A program made the translations under genes and the position numbers. Under the pieces are notes generated by a model. The model saw only the letters and a list, made by a program, of their open reading frames with translations, was not told the DNA's origin and did no database searches. Shown in pieces: positions 34,207 through 46,000 of a stretch of DNA of 64,000 nucleotides. Origin of the DNA: Symsagittifera roscoffensis (Eukaryota > Xenacoelomorpha > Acoela > Convolutidae); contig NC_087062.1 in NCBI RefSeq assembly GCF_963678635.1, positions 4,640,193 through 4,704,192 on the forward strand. The letters run 5' to 3'. How positions within the stretch are numbered: the first letter of the stretch is position 1; each line of letters opens with the position of its first letter.

Positions 34207-36051
34207 TCACATCGATCCAAGCCTTATTGTTTTGGCCGAACTAAGGAGGAATGTCGCAAGGTCGATTTCACTTTCTCTATAAGATATCAACAATCTACAT
34301 AATGTCTGTTGAGCGTCGACTAAATGAAGACGAGGAACTCGCGTAATCAACGTTCGTTTTTCGTACTCGCGTAACCTTTCACATACATATTTATGTTCAT
34401 TTCTTATATATTTAATACCTCTGTAAAATGCAGACCTATTATGGCCGATTAAATGTTTGATAGAATGGTATGGCCCTTCCAGTTGGTTCTCAATTCGAGG
34501 ATTGGCTGTTATTAAAACTTCACTAATGTTCCATTTTTCAGGCGGGAAAAGAGCTGGAGTTTGGTGCAACTCTATCGTTTCTGGAGTAGTTCCAACACCC
34601 GAGTTCATTTTGCCATTTGAACGAGGTTGGATGTCCTTGGTTGGCAAACGAGCAGCCTTAACAGCTCCTGATACGAACGTAGATTCAAACCAATCCAAAA
34701 GCAGATCTACCTTCAAATCATTTGGGGGAGCAATTTCTTTTAAATGAGACATTCCCTTTCTGACATCAGCAAGGGGTAAAAGAGCTAAGCAAACAATTTG
34801 AGCGCAAAATAATTTGAAATCTTCGGAAATTTGACAACATTGAATTAAATCCAGGTCAACAATTTTCTTCCAAACTACTCTGCTCAAATGAAAGAACCTG
34901 CCTTCTATTTTAATAGACGTCCCGAAGACTTTAATGAGCGCATTTACTGCAGGTTTTTCATAGTCCATATAGATCACCCCGTTTTGAAACGAACTCATGG
35001 AAATCCCGAGATCTCTTGCTTTGCTTTTCAAGGCTTGGAATATTTCAACATACGAGATCTCAGATCTGGATCCCATGAAAGCGTAGCCAAGAGTCACAAT
35101 AACGTTGGCGTCTGGCAGCGACGCTTGTATAAGCAACAGTTGAGCAAAAATAAATGGCGGAACTGGGAGTGTCGACTCAAGATGAACTTTGAACGCATTG
35201 CATAATAGACTTAAATGATCGTCGGTTATGAAAAGTATCACTCTTTTGTCTGAGTTGTCTTCATGGTTGTCGTAAAGCAAAAACCTCTGAGGAGGGTTCA
35301 GATCTGTTGTTGCCCACATTCCTTCTATTGAAATTTCACTTACGTAGCGAGGATCAGGAGGCATTTCTTTTCTCGTAGGTCCATATATTGAGTTAGGTTT
35401 CTTCTTCCGTTTGATTCGCACTTCATTGTCAAAAATACCGGACAAGGAGCTGAATTGTACCACTTCTTTAGAGCCTTGTAAAATCAGTTCATTTTCAAGA
35501 GAATTATGATTTTTATTCTGAAAAGTTCTTCCTGTGACTTTCTGATGTTCATGTTTCCGTTTTTTACCTCTACCACGGGGTCGACTGCTGCTCGAAAAAT
35601 TGGGTGGCCGAAAAGGCGGGTCAGCGGGATCTGGCTCTCCCTCATTTTCATCATAAGGAAAATCTGTTCCTAAGGCATCGGTTGTAAACAAAAGCTCGTT
35701 GTTTTGGTCAAGGCCGCTTTCATGGTAATTGTTCGAAAGACCTTCATTGAAATTATTCCTAAGATTGGAGGCTTCAGATTGTTCATGTAAACGTTTGAGA
35801 TTGGAATACTCCTCAGTTAACTGAATTATAGCTGATGTTTCATTTGTGCTGGGAGGATGATTGTGTGAGTTAACACTCACTGCATTAGTAAGCTGTACTG
35901 AAGTGCGCAGGCGAGCAGGACAATTCCGCTCAACACGGTCTTTACATCTCCAGATGATGGCTTGGCCGGTTGTCGAATGTTGCGTGTATAGATATCCATT
36001 TAAACTGACGAGTTTTTCGCCGCTGTGATCTGAGAGCAAAATAACTTCCAT
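34207..36051 (-). CDS. FLYWCH zinc-finger protein with MULE-transposase-like domain (614 aa)
   Basis: A single open frame, ATG 36051 to stop at 34207. Residues 14-66 fit the FLYWCH zinc finger: Tyr20-Leu-Tyr22, Trp34, Cys36, Cys44 and His63/His65. A basic run RPRGRGKKRKHEHQK (about 157-171) could be a nuclear localisation signal. Residues about 271-400 follow the MULE transposase layout: a VILFITDDHLSLL start, the GYAFM..RSE.SYVEIFQALK block, then VIYMDYEKPAVNAL with Asp363, and FFHLSRVVWKKI. The position where MULE transposases carry the first catalytic Asp (Asp-Gly-Thr) reads His-Leu-Glu-Ser (290-293), so catalysis is probably lost. FLYWCH-MULE fusions exist both as transposons and as domesticated DNA-binding proteins. 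A strong TTTTTTTTTCAG lies 13 nt before the ATG. I see no terminal inverted repeats at its edges. An intact frame with a lost catalytic site favours a host gene, but this is inference. Confidence 0.78.
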   Translation of the reverse strand: MEVILLSDHSGEKLVSLNGYLYTQHSTTGQAIIWRCKDRVERNCPARLRTSVQLTNAVSVNSHNHPPSTNETSAIIQLTEEYSNLKRLHEQSEASNLRNNFNEGLSNNYHESGLDQNNELLFTTDALGTDFPYDENEGEPDPADPPFRPPNFSSSSRPRGRGKKRKHEHQKVTGRTFQNKNHNSLENELILQGSKEVVQFSSLSGIFDNEVRIKRKKKPNSIYGPTRKEMPPDPRYVSEISIEGMWATTDLNPPQRFLLYDNHEDNSDKRVILFITDDHLSLLCNAFKVHLESTLPVPPFIFAQLLLIQASLPDANVIVTLGYAFMGSRSEISYVEIFQALKSKARDLGISMSSFQNGVIYMDYEKPAVNALIKVFGTSIKIEGRFFHLSRVVWKKIVDLDLIQCCQISEDFKLFCAQIVCLALLPLADVRKGMSHLKEIAPPNDLKVDLLLDWFESTFVSGAVKAARLPTKDIQPRSNGKMNSGVGTTPETIELHQTPALFPPEKWNISEVLITANPRIENQLEGPYHSIKHLIGHNRSAFYRGIKYIRNEHKYVCERLREYEKRTLITRVPRLHLVDAQQTLCRLLISYRESEIDLATFLLSSAKTIRLGSM

Positions 36052-36097
36052 TGTTCATTGCCGACTGAAAAAAAAAACGACTGATTTAAAGTAAGCT

Positions 36098-37285
36098 AGC
36101 GTGTAACGCACCTCCGGTGCTTCGAATTTTTAACAACTCATAAAAAATTGCATATATTGGAAAAAAGATCCGCATCCTTTGAGTGTACGGCTCTTTTCCA
36201 GATCCCCCTTTCAAAAAACCGAGTTTTATGTTTGTTTTACGTAGTATTACGGCTAAATGCGTGATGTTATACTGTAAAGTATGAAAAAAATCTGTTCACA
36301 GTTGTCGTTTCATTCAAAACGCCAAATTTCATTGCATTATCACAATGTTAAATAAGCTTTTCAAAATTGAATTTGAAAGGGGGGAACTGAAAAAAAGCCG
36401 AGTGTACTCTGACAGCACCCAATTACAGGGTTCGTGATCACAAATTTTGCAAAAATTTTTTATTCAAGTTTTTTTAATACTAACTTTGAAAAACCATTAA
36501 ATTTTGTGAAACGTTAAATAGGTTCTTTGAAAAATTTAAAATGAACTAAGCAATTGAGCAGTCGCATTTGGACGCAAGATTTGCAACTCCTGAGAGTACT
36601 CTTACAGAACATAACTACAACGTTGGGATATTCAAATTTGGAGAAACTTCAAACTTATGTTTTCTAAAAAAAGATATTTTTTTGAAAACCAGATAAAACA
36701 TCACATCTCGAAAACTACTAAGATTTGAGCAGTCTTATTTGAAGGCAATATTCACAATCCTTGACAGAACTAACAGCGCCCAATTACAGGGATGGGATTT
36801 TCAACTTTGTGAATTATTTTGTAATTTGAGTTTTTGAAAATTTATGAAAAATCACAAAAATCGTCGTAGTTCGTAAGCTAAAAAGAATAGGACATTTTTA
36901 TTTGGAGGCCAGATTCGTAACCCCTCAGATTACTCTGACAGCCACCAACTACAGGTTAGGAATTTCAAATTTTGAAAAAAGTTTTAATCTGTTTTTTTGA
37001 AAACTTTTTGAAAAAATCACAAAAACGTCATACCTCGAAAACTACAAGGATATGAGATGTGAGATTTGGAGGCACGATTTGCAACACCTGAGAGTACCCT
37101 GACAGCACCCAATTACACGGCAAGAAATTCCAAAATTGAGAAATTTTTTGAAATTAGTTTTTCTAGAAATTTTTCAAAAATCTCGAAAATTGCCGTATCT
37201 CGTTAACTAAAAGGATTTGGTTATTCACATACGAAGACGAGAAGCGCAAAAACTGGGAAAAACCCTCACAATATCCCACTACTGG
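36098..37285. repeat. 165 bp tandem-repeat family B, locus 2
   Basis: It begins AGCGTGTAACGCACCTCCGG as at 26960. After the MITE insertion it has monomers marked by ACAGCACCCAATTACAGGG or diverged forms at about 36408, 36601, 36775, 36938, 37099 and 37263 (spacing about 161-193 bp). CACAAAAACGTCATACCTCG and GCAAGATTTGCAACTCC lie between them. Confidence 0.68.
36189..36399. mobile_element. MITE family M, copy 5 (211 bp, 8 bp TSD)
   Basis: The left end is GGCTCTTTTCCAGATCCCCC and the right end GGGGGGAACTGAAAAAAAGCC. A perfect 8 bp duplication, GAGTGTAC, flanks it (36181-36188 and 36400-36407). The homologous sequence at about 27048 (family B, locus 1) has the target unbroken as GAGTGCAC. No coding capacity. 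Confidence 0.82.
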
Positions 37286-37289
37286 GTTG

Positions 37290-40030
37290 CTAACTTCCGA
37301 CTTGATGGAATAAACACTGGATTGAAACTGAAAATCGAAAGCAAAATATTAGCCATTGCAATATACGATATAGCTTAAAAATGCAAAAAAACACATTAAA
37401 TAAGCTTTCACATGGCGAAACAGTGAGGCCCACATTTAAATATATTAAAGATTTCAAATTTTTCGCAACTATGCGCATCGTCAGGCTTTGAACAATAAAC
37501 CAATCTTAATGACCATAAAACATCAATTTACAAAGGTTAATTATATTTCACATACATTTGCGTTCTGAAACATCACGCAAGAAAAATATTCAATCACAGT
37601 TGACCTTCAAAAGTAATTAATTAGAAAACAAAGATTTTTAACCTCTAAAAATATTCAGAACATTTTCATTTAATTTGTGTGGAATCTTCTGAATCATAAA
37701 TTTAATTACGACATCCAAAATAATGTTCGGACTAAAATTTCAGTATCAAATTCCTGCTTCTTTTTCCTGATAAGTAATGCCTCTGGTGATAACATTTGTC
37801 AATTGCTGTGATAAACCTTAAAGATTAATTGTTGTTATAAGCTTTTTAATAAGTATATGACATGTTTGATGTTTGTGCCTGTTTGTCGAGCGCCCTTTGA
37901 GGGGAATTAGAGACAGGTCTGTCAATAAGTATCTGGTCTGTGAGGAGTTGCTGGCTAGTTGATTTTGACATTCGCCCAGAAGGGTCTGAGATGCAGCGAC
38001 TACCTCAGTGAAAAGAACGTGGAAAACGTTTGATTGTGACGTGGGAGAAAGAGCAGAAATGTTGAAGGAAGATCAGGAAAGAAATGTGACTTTGTGCGCC
38101 AGTCGTTCATATTGGAAAGTTTGACCTCGAGCAACGCAAAAGACATGTTTTTGTGGTAAAATGGAATTTTTCAGAAATTCGAATTGAGCATGTCATGCTC
38201 AAGTTTCTCGCGACAACTGAAAATATTCGAAAATAAGATCAGAGGAACCGAACTACAATCGAGAGTGGGGGTATTTTGGTAGTGACCGTTAAGCTATAAC
38301 AAAGGTTTTAGTCTCATGTCGCAAGTGAACCGAATTGGCTCCGACCGTTCGAGGTAGAAAAACAAAAGAGATAGTGTCCCTAACTCTTGAGCCAATGTTT
38401 ATAGGGCCTATTTTTCTTCAACCTCATATGTGACTTACGTAGGCGACTGTTACATAGTGTTTTTATGGCGCTCCTGGGTGTTTTTACGACATCAAGACTA
38501 CGGGATTAAACCCACTTGACACAGCTCCTGGCTACATGCCCAATCTAGAGTACCGGTGGTACGGTTCAGCGGGAACATGTAAGCCTTCCGGTTGTACCGC
38601 GATGGCTTTTCAAGAAAACTCGAGAAAATTTCCTGGTGCGTTTTCCGAACGAGGCCTAGCTAACCGAGTAAGGGGGGGGTAACTAGGTGGACAAAAAACG
38701 ATTAAAAGACAAAAAGCAAAAGGAACAGGAACAAAAAAAAACATAAAACATACAAAAAAGAACAGTGACTTTGATACCAGATTAGTTGGATCAAACCTTC
38801 AAATTAATTAAATAGTATACCCATAATGTTTTCATATGACCGATCGTTTTGATCAAATCAGCAACTATATACAGGTGCCCGAGTGTGTGGAGTTGTTAAG
38901 GGTTTTCAGATAGCTTGCAACTTCAGCGGACCACTAGGAGATTTGACTGGAACAGGTGACCAGCCAAGTGGGAAAGTGGTAATCAGGAGGGGGACCCGAG
39001 AAGTGCTGGACACGCCAAAGAGACATCCAGCACGGACAAGAACAAACAGAGAAGGTCACACAGGGGTGTTCTGTTTGGTCAATCGGCGGACCACTGGGAG
39101 ACTTGACTGGAACAGGTGACCAGCCAAGTGGGAAAGTGGTGCTGGAGAGAGGTGCTGGACGCGCCAAGGAGACAACCAGCACGGAATCAGAACAAACAGA
39201 GAAGGACACACAGGGGTGTTTTGTTTGGTCAATCGGGTATCGTTAAAATCCACATTACGTTATAGGAAATAAGTGTAAAATTGGATAAGCGGATACCCAC
39301 TGTTTTGAGGATACGTTTTTACTTGAGCAGAGCTTGGAAACAGGCACTACGGTTTTCTCTCAAGAGGTTTAGCACCCATCGCGCATAAAGTAATTTTCAG
39401 CTTAAAAGGGGGCTAAATAGGGGGGAGGATAGAAGGGGGCTGGTTAAGATAGAGGTTGGCGTTTGCAAATTGTAAAAAAGGGGGACACATTATAGTAACT
39501 CTACAATCGATATCGTCGATTTAGTTACATAAGTAGACCCAGAGTCTGGAAAAATTCATCTTTAGACCCAGAAGAAGTCTTGAAACGCAATGATATCCAA
39601 ATTTAAGATCGAATTAAGGTAGGTAACCTGGTCGGATTGGGTAGGGGGATCGGAAACAGACCGTTTTTGAAACCCGAAAGGAGAATACACCATAAGATCG
39701 TTAGTAGGGGGAGGAAAACGCGTGACAATCAGGTACCAGACATTTTTTTACGAAAGGACGATATTGGTCACCTTTGAACATTGGGTGCGTTCATCTTTCT
39801 GTTTTTTATCATTTTTCTCGTTTAGATTTTTTTAAACGTTTTTGGAACTAATTTTATCGGCTTTTGACGAAGAGGTGATCACAACACGCTTGCTAACAAG
39901 TCGTGCTTCAACTTGCATCGGATTAATAAAGGGAGGTTATAACAAGGGTGCTAGTAGATAAAACTTTTGGTCAGTAAGATTGGGTTTTGGGGAAATTTCA
40001 ATACTAGAGCTCAAGTGGTGGTACCGGGGA
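37290..40030. other. Gene-free stretch upstream of the satellite
   Basis: From about 37.87 kb the base composition becomes less AT-rich, with G runs (38671-38678, 39421-39440). No exon is supported. A 160 bp direct duplication lies at 38927-39235. The stretch could be the 5' part (LTR or leader) of the retroelement whose coding region follows the satellite, but I could not identify LTR ends or a primer-binding site. Confidence 0.35.
38927..39235. repeat. Direct duplication, about 160 bp, two copies
   Basis: CGGACCACTAGGAGATTTG (38927) recurs as CGGACCACTGGGAGACTTG (39087). Both copies share GGAACAGGTGACCAGCCAAG, GGGAAAGTGGT, CCAGCACGGA, ACAAACAGAGAAGG and ACACAGGGGTGTT. They differ by a few substitutions and a short indel. 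Short ORFs on both strands here are by-products of this duplication. Confidence 0.85.
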
Positions 40031-40034
40031 TAGT

Positions 40035-43000
40035 GATCTAAGTGTCCCAACACCAAAGAAGTAGAGATCCGACTGTCCCAACGTTTAAACAAGGAGGTAA
40101 TGGGACAGTGCGAAGTGTCCCAACGCTTGAGTGAGGGTTCTTGGGACAAAACGAAGTGTCCCAACACTTGAGTAGGTAGTCTTGGGACAGTGCGAAGTGT
40201 CTCAACACTTGAGTATGAGGTCTTGGGACAGTGCGAAGTGTCCCAACACTTGGAGGAAGGGTCTTGGGACAAGGCGAAGTGTCCCAACACTTCAGTGGAT
40301 TTCTTGGGAAAAGGGAAGTCTCCCAACATATGAACAGGGAAGTCTTGGGACAGTGCGAAGTGTCCGAACACTTGGAGGAAGGGTCTTGGGAGAGTGCGAA
40401 GTGTCCCAACACTTGAGCAGGTAGTCTTGGGACAGAGTGATGTCTCCCAACACTTGAGTGGGAGGTCTTGGGACAGTGCGAAGTGTCCCAACACTTGAGT
40501 GGTAGGTCTTGGGACATTGCGAAGTGTCCCAACACTTGAGTGGCAGGTCATGGGACAGTCCGAAGTGTCCCAAAACTTAAATAAACAGGGAGACCTTGGG
40601 ACAGTGCGAAGTGTCCCAACACTTGAGTGAGAGGTCTTGGGACAGTACGAAGTGTCCCAACACTTGAGTGGGAGGTCTTGGGACAGTGCGAAGTGTCCCA
40701 ACACTTGAGTGGGAGGTCCTGGGACAGTGCGAAGTGTCCCAACACTTGAGTAGGAAGTCTTGGGACAGTGCGAAGTGTCCCAACACTTAAACATGGAGGT
40801 CTTGGGACAGTGCGAAGTGTCCCAACACTTGAACAGCAGTTCTTGGGACAGTGTGAAGCATCCCAACACAAGAACAAAGAGGTATTGGGACCGTACGAAG
40901 TGTCCCAACACTTGAGCAGATAGTCTTGGGACACTGTGATGTGTCCCAACAATTGAGTGGCAGGTCTTGGGAGAGTGCGAAGTGTCCGAACACTTGAGTG
41001 GCAGGTCTTGGGACAGTCCGAAGTGTCCCAACACTTAAACAAACAGGGAGATTTTGGGACAGTACGAATTGTCCCAACACTTGAGTGGGAGGTCCTGGGA
41101 CAGTGCGAAGTGTCCCAACACTTGAGTAGGAAGTCTTGGGACAGTGCGAAGTGTCCCAACACTTAAACATGGAGGTCTTGGGACAGTGCGAAGTGTCCCA
41201 ACACTTGAACAGCAGTTCTTGGGACAGTGTGAAGCATCCCAACACAAGAACAATGAGGTATTGGGACCGTACGAATTGTCCCAACACTTGAGCAGATAGT
41301 CTTGGGACACTGTGATGTGTCCCAACAATTGAGTGGGAGGTCTTGCGACAGTGCGAAGTGTCCCAACACTTGAGTGGGAGGTCTTGGGACAATGCGAAGT
41401 GTCCCAACACCAGGACGAAAGGTCTTGGGACAGTGTGAAGTATCCCAACACTTGAGTGGATGTCTTGGGACAGTGCGAAGTGTCCCAACACTTGGGTGGG
41501 AGGTCTTGGGAGAGTGCGAAGTGTCCCAACACTTGAGTGGCAGGTCTTGGGAGAGTGCGAAGTGTCCGAACACTTGAGTGGCAGGTCTTGGGACAGTCCG
41601 AAGTGTCCCAAAACTTAAACAAACAGGGAGATCTTGGGACAGTACGAATTGTCCCAACACTTGGAGGAAGGGTCTTGGGACAGTGCGAAGTGTCCCAACA
41701 CTTGAGTGGCAGGTCTTGGGACAGTCCGAAGAGTCCCAACACTTAAACAAACAGGGAGACCTTGGGACAGTGCGAAGTGTCCCAACACTTGAGTGAGAGG
41801 TCTTGGGACAGTACGAAGTGTCCCAACACTTGAGTGGGAGGTCTTGGGACAGTGCGAAGTGTCCCAACACTTGAGTGGGAGGTCCTGGGACAGTGCGAAG
41901 TGGCCCAACACTCGAGTAGGAAGTCTTGGGACAGTGCGAAGTGTCCCAACACTTAAACAGCAGGTCTTGGGACAGTGTGAAGCATCCCAAAACTAGAACA
42001 AACAGGTCTTGGGACCGTACGAAGTGTTCCAACACTTGAACAGGTAGTCTTGGGACACTGCGAAGTGTCCCAAAACTTGAGTGGGAACTCTTGGGACAGT
42101 GCGAAATGTCCCAACACTTGAGTGGGATGTCTTGGGACAGTGCGAAGTGTCCCAACACTTGAACAGGAAGGTCTTGGGACAGTGCGAAGTGTCCCAACAC
42201 TTGAGTGAGAGGTCTTGGGACAATACGAAGTGTCCCAACACTTGGAGGAAGGGTCTTGGGACAGTGCGAAGTGTCCCAACACTTGAGTGGATGTCTTGGG
42301 ACAGTACGAAGTGTCCCAAAACTTGAGCAGGTAGTCTTGGGCAGTGCGAAGTGTCCCAACACTTGAGTGGGAGGTCTTGGGACAGTTCGAAGTGTCCCAA
42401 CACTTGAGTGGGAGGTCTTGGGACAGTCTTGGGACTTGAGTGGGAGGTTTTGGGACTTGGGTGGGAGGTCTTGGGAGAGTGCGAAGTGTCCCAACACTTG
42501 AGTGGCAGGTCTTGGGAGAGTGCGAAGTGTCCCAACACTTGAGTGGCAGGTCTTGGGACAATCCGAAGAGTCCCAACACTTAAACAAACAGGGAGACCTT
42601 GGGACAGTGCGAAGTGTCCCAACACTTGAGTGAGAGGTCTTGGGACAGTACGAAGTGTCCCAACACTTGAGTGGGAGGTCTTGGGACAGTGCGAAGTGTC
42701 CCAAAACTAGAACAAACAGGTCTTGGGACCGTACGAAGTGTTCCAACACTTGAACAGGTAGTCTTGGGACACTGCGAAGTGTCCCAACACTTGAGTGGGA
42801 ACTCTTGGGACAGTGCGAAATGTCCCAACACTTGAGTGGGATGTCTTGGGACAGTGCGAAGTGTCCCAACACTTGAACAGGAAGGTCTTGGGACAGTGCG
42901 AAGTGTCCCAACACTTGAGTGAGAGGTCTTGGGACAATACGAAGTGTCCCAACACTTGGAGGAAGGGTCTTGGGACAGTGCGAAGTGTCCCAACACTTGA

Positions 43001-46000
43001 GTGGATGTCTTGGGACAGTACGAAGTGTCCCAAAACTTGAGCAGGTAGTCTTGGGCAGTGCGAAGTGTCCCAACACTTGAGTGGGAGGTCTTGGGACAGT
43101 TCGAAGTGTCCCAACACTTGAGTGGGAGGTCTTGGGACAGTCTTGGGACTTGAGTGGGAGGTTTTGGGACTTGGGTGGGAGGTCTTGGGAGAGTGCGAAG
43201 TTTCCCAACACTTGAGTGGCAGGTCTTGGGAGAGTGCGAAGTGTCCCAACACTTGAGTGGCAGGTCTTGGGACAATCCGAAGAGTCCCAACACTTAAACA
43301 AACAGGGAGACCTTGGGACAGTGCGAAGTGTCCCAACACTTGAGTGAGAGGTCTTGGGACAGTACGAAGTGTCCCAACACTTGAGTGGGAGGTCTTGGGA
43401 CAGTGCGAAGTGTCCCAACACTTGAGTGAGAGATCTTGGGACAGTCCGACGTGTCCGAACACTTAAACAAACAGGAGACCTTGGGAAATGCGAAGTGTCC
43501 CAACACTTGAGTGAGAGGTCTTGGGACAGTACGAAGTGTCCCAACATTTGAGTGGGAGGTCTCGGGACCGTACGAAGTGTCCCAACACTTGAGTGAGAGG
43601 TCTTGGGACAGTACGAAGTGTCCCAACACTTTGAGGAAGGGTCTTGGGACAGTGCGAAGTGTCCCAAGACTTGAGTGGGAGGTATGGGACAGCTCGAAGT
43701 ATCCCACACTTGGACAAAGGGTCTTGGGACAGTGCGAAGTGTCCCAACACTTGAGTGGATGTCTTGGGAAAAGCGAAGTGTCCCAACACTCAAACAGGGA
43801 GGTCTTGGGACAGTGCGACGTGTCCCAAGACTTGAGTGAGAGGTCCTGGGACATTACGAAGTGTCCCAACGCTAGAACAAAAAAGTCTTGGGACAGTGTG
43901 AAGTGTCCCAACAATTGAGCAGGTAGTCTTGGGACAGTGCGAAGTGTCCCAACATTTGGTTGGGAGGTCTTGGTAATGCGAAGTGTCCCAATACCAGGAC
44001 GAAAGGTCTTGGGACAGTGTGAAGTATCCCAACACTTGAGTGGATGTATTGGGACAGTACGAAGTGTCCCAACACTTGAGTGGGAGGTCTTGGGACAGTG
44101 CGAAGTGTCCCAACACCAGGACGAAAGGTGTTGAGACAGTGCGAAGTGTCCCAACACTTGAGTGGATGTCTTGGGAAGTACGAAGTGTCCCAAAACTTGA
44201 GCAGGTAGTCTTGGGACAGTGCGAAGTGTCCCAAGACTTGAGTGGGAGGTATGGGACAGCTCGAAGTATCCCACACTTGGACAAAGGGTCTTGGGACAGT
44301 GCGAAGTGTCCCAACACTTGAGTGGATGTCTTGGGACAAAGCGAAGTGTCCCAACACTCAAACAGGGAGGTCTTGGGACAGTGCGAAGTGTCCCAAGACT
44401 TGAGTGAGAGGTCCTGGGACATTACGAAGTGTCCTAACGCTAGAACAAAAAAGTCTTGGGACAGTGTGAAGTGTCCCAACAATTGAGCAGGTAGTCTTGG
44501 GACAGTGCGAAGTGTCCCAACATTTGGTTGGGAGGTCTTGGGAGTGCGAAGTGTCCCAATACCAGGACGAAAGGTCTTGGGACAGTGTGAAGTATCCCAA
44601 CACTTGAGTGGATGTCTTGGGACAGTACGAAGTGTCCCAACACTTGAGTGGGATGTCTTGGGACAAAGCGAAGTGTCCCAACACTCAAACAGGGAGGTCT
44701 TGGGACAGTGCGAAGTGTCCCAACATTTGGTTGGGAGGTCTTGGGAGTGCGAAGTGTCCCAATACCAGGACGAAAGGTCTTGGGACAGTGTGAAGTATCC
44801 CAAAACTTGAGTGGATGTCTTGGGACAGTACGAAGTGTCCCAACACTTGAGTGAGAGGTCTTGGGACAGTCCGAAGTGTCCGAACACTTAAACAAACAGG
44901 GAGACCTTGGGAATTGCGAAGTGTCCCAACACTTGAGTGAGAGGTCTTGGGACAGTACGAAGTGTCCCAACATTTGAGTGGGAGGTCTCGGGACCGTACG
45001 AAGTGACCCAACACTTGAGTGAGAGGTCTTGGGACAGTACGAAGTGTCCCAACACTTTGAGGAAGGGTCTTGGGACAGTGCGAAGTGTCCCAACACTTGA
45101 GTGGATGTCTTGGGAAGTACGAAGTGTCCCAAAACTTGAGCAGGTAGTCTTGGGACAGTGCGAAGTGTCCCAAGACTTAAGTGGGAGGTATGGGACAGCT
45201 CGAAGTATCCCACACTTGGACAAAGGGTCTTGGGACAGTGCGAAGTGTCCCAACACTTGAGTGGATGTCTTGGGACAAAGCGAAGTTTCCCAACACTCAA
45301 ACAGGGAGGTCTTGGGACAGTGCGAAGTGTCCCAAGACTTGAGTGAGAGGTCCTGGGACATTACGAAGTGTCCCAACGCTAGAACAAAAAAGTCTTGGGA
45401 CAGTGTGAAGTGTCCCAACAATTGAGCAGGTAGTCTTGGGACAGTGCGAAGTGTCCCAACATTTGGTTGGGAGGTCTTGGGAGTGCGAAGTGTCCCAATA
45501 CCAGGACGAAAGGTCTTGGGACAGTGTGAAGTATCCCAACACTTGAGTGGATGTCTTGGGACAGTACGAAGAGTCCCAACACTTGAGTGGGAGGTCTTGG
45601 GACAGTGCGAAGTGTCCCAACACTTGAGTGGATGTCTTGGGACAAAGCGAAGTGTCCCAACACTCAAACAGGGAGGTCTTGGGACAGTGCGAAGTGTCCC
45701 AACATTTGGTTGGGAGGTCTTGGGAGTGCGAAGTGTCCCAATACCAGGACGAAAGGTCTTGGGACAGTGTGAAGTATCCCAAAACTTGAGTGGATGTCTT
45801 GGGACAGTACGAAGTGTCCCAACACTTGAGTGAGAGGTCTTGGGACAGTCCGAAGTGTCCGAACACTTAAACAAACAGGGAGACCTTGGGAATTGCGAAG
45901 TGTCCCAACACTTGAGTGAGAGGTCTTGGGACTGTACGAAGTGTCCCAACATTTGAGTGGGAGGTCTCGGGACCGTACGGAGTGTCCCAACACTTGAGTG

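Noticed and set aside
34457-35205. Plus-strand ORFs of 96 and 105 codons
   Set aside because: They are antisense shadows of the 614-codon FLYWCH/MULE frame.
38460-38700. Primer-binding site and LTR boundary of the retroelement
   Set aside because: Short TGG-containing stretches can be found, but none follows a CA terminus that matches anything at the 3' end of the element, so no LTR was annotated.
41163-43793. 876-codon minus-strand ORF and dozens of other long ORFs in 40-56 kb
   Set aside because: They follow from a 41 bp unit without stops in any minus frame. The same DNA is open in all three frames, starts are arbitrary, and the peptide is a cyclic repeat. Small indels switch frames freely, which a real gene would not tolerate.
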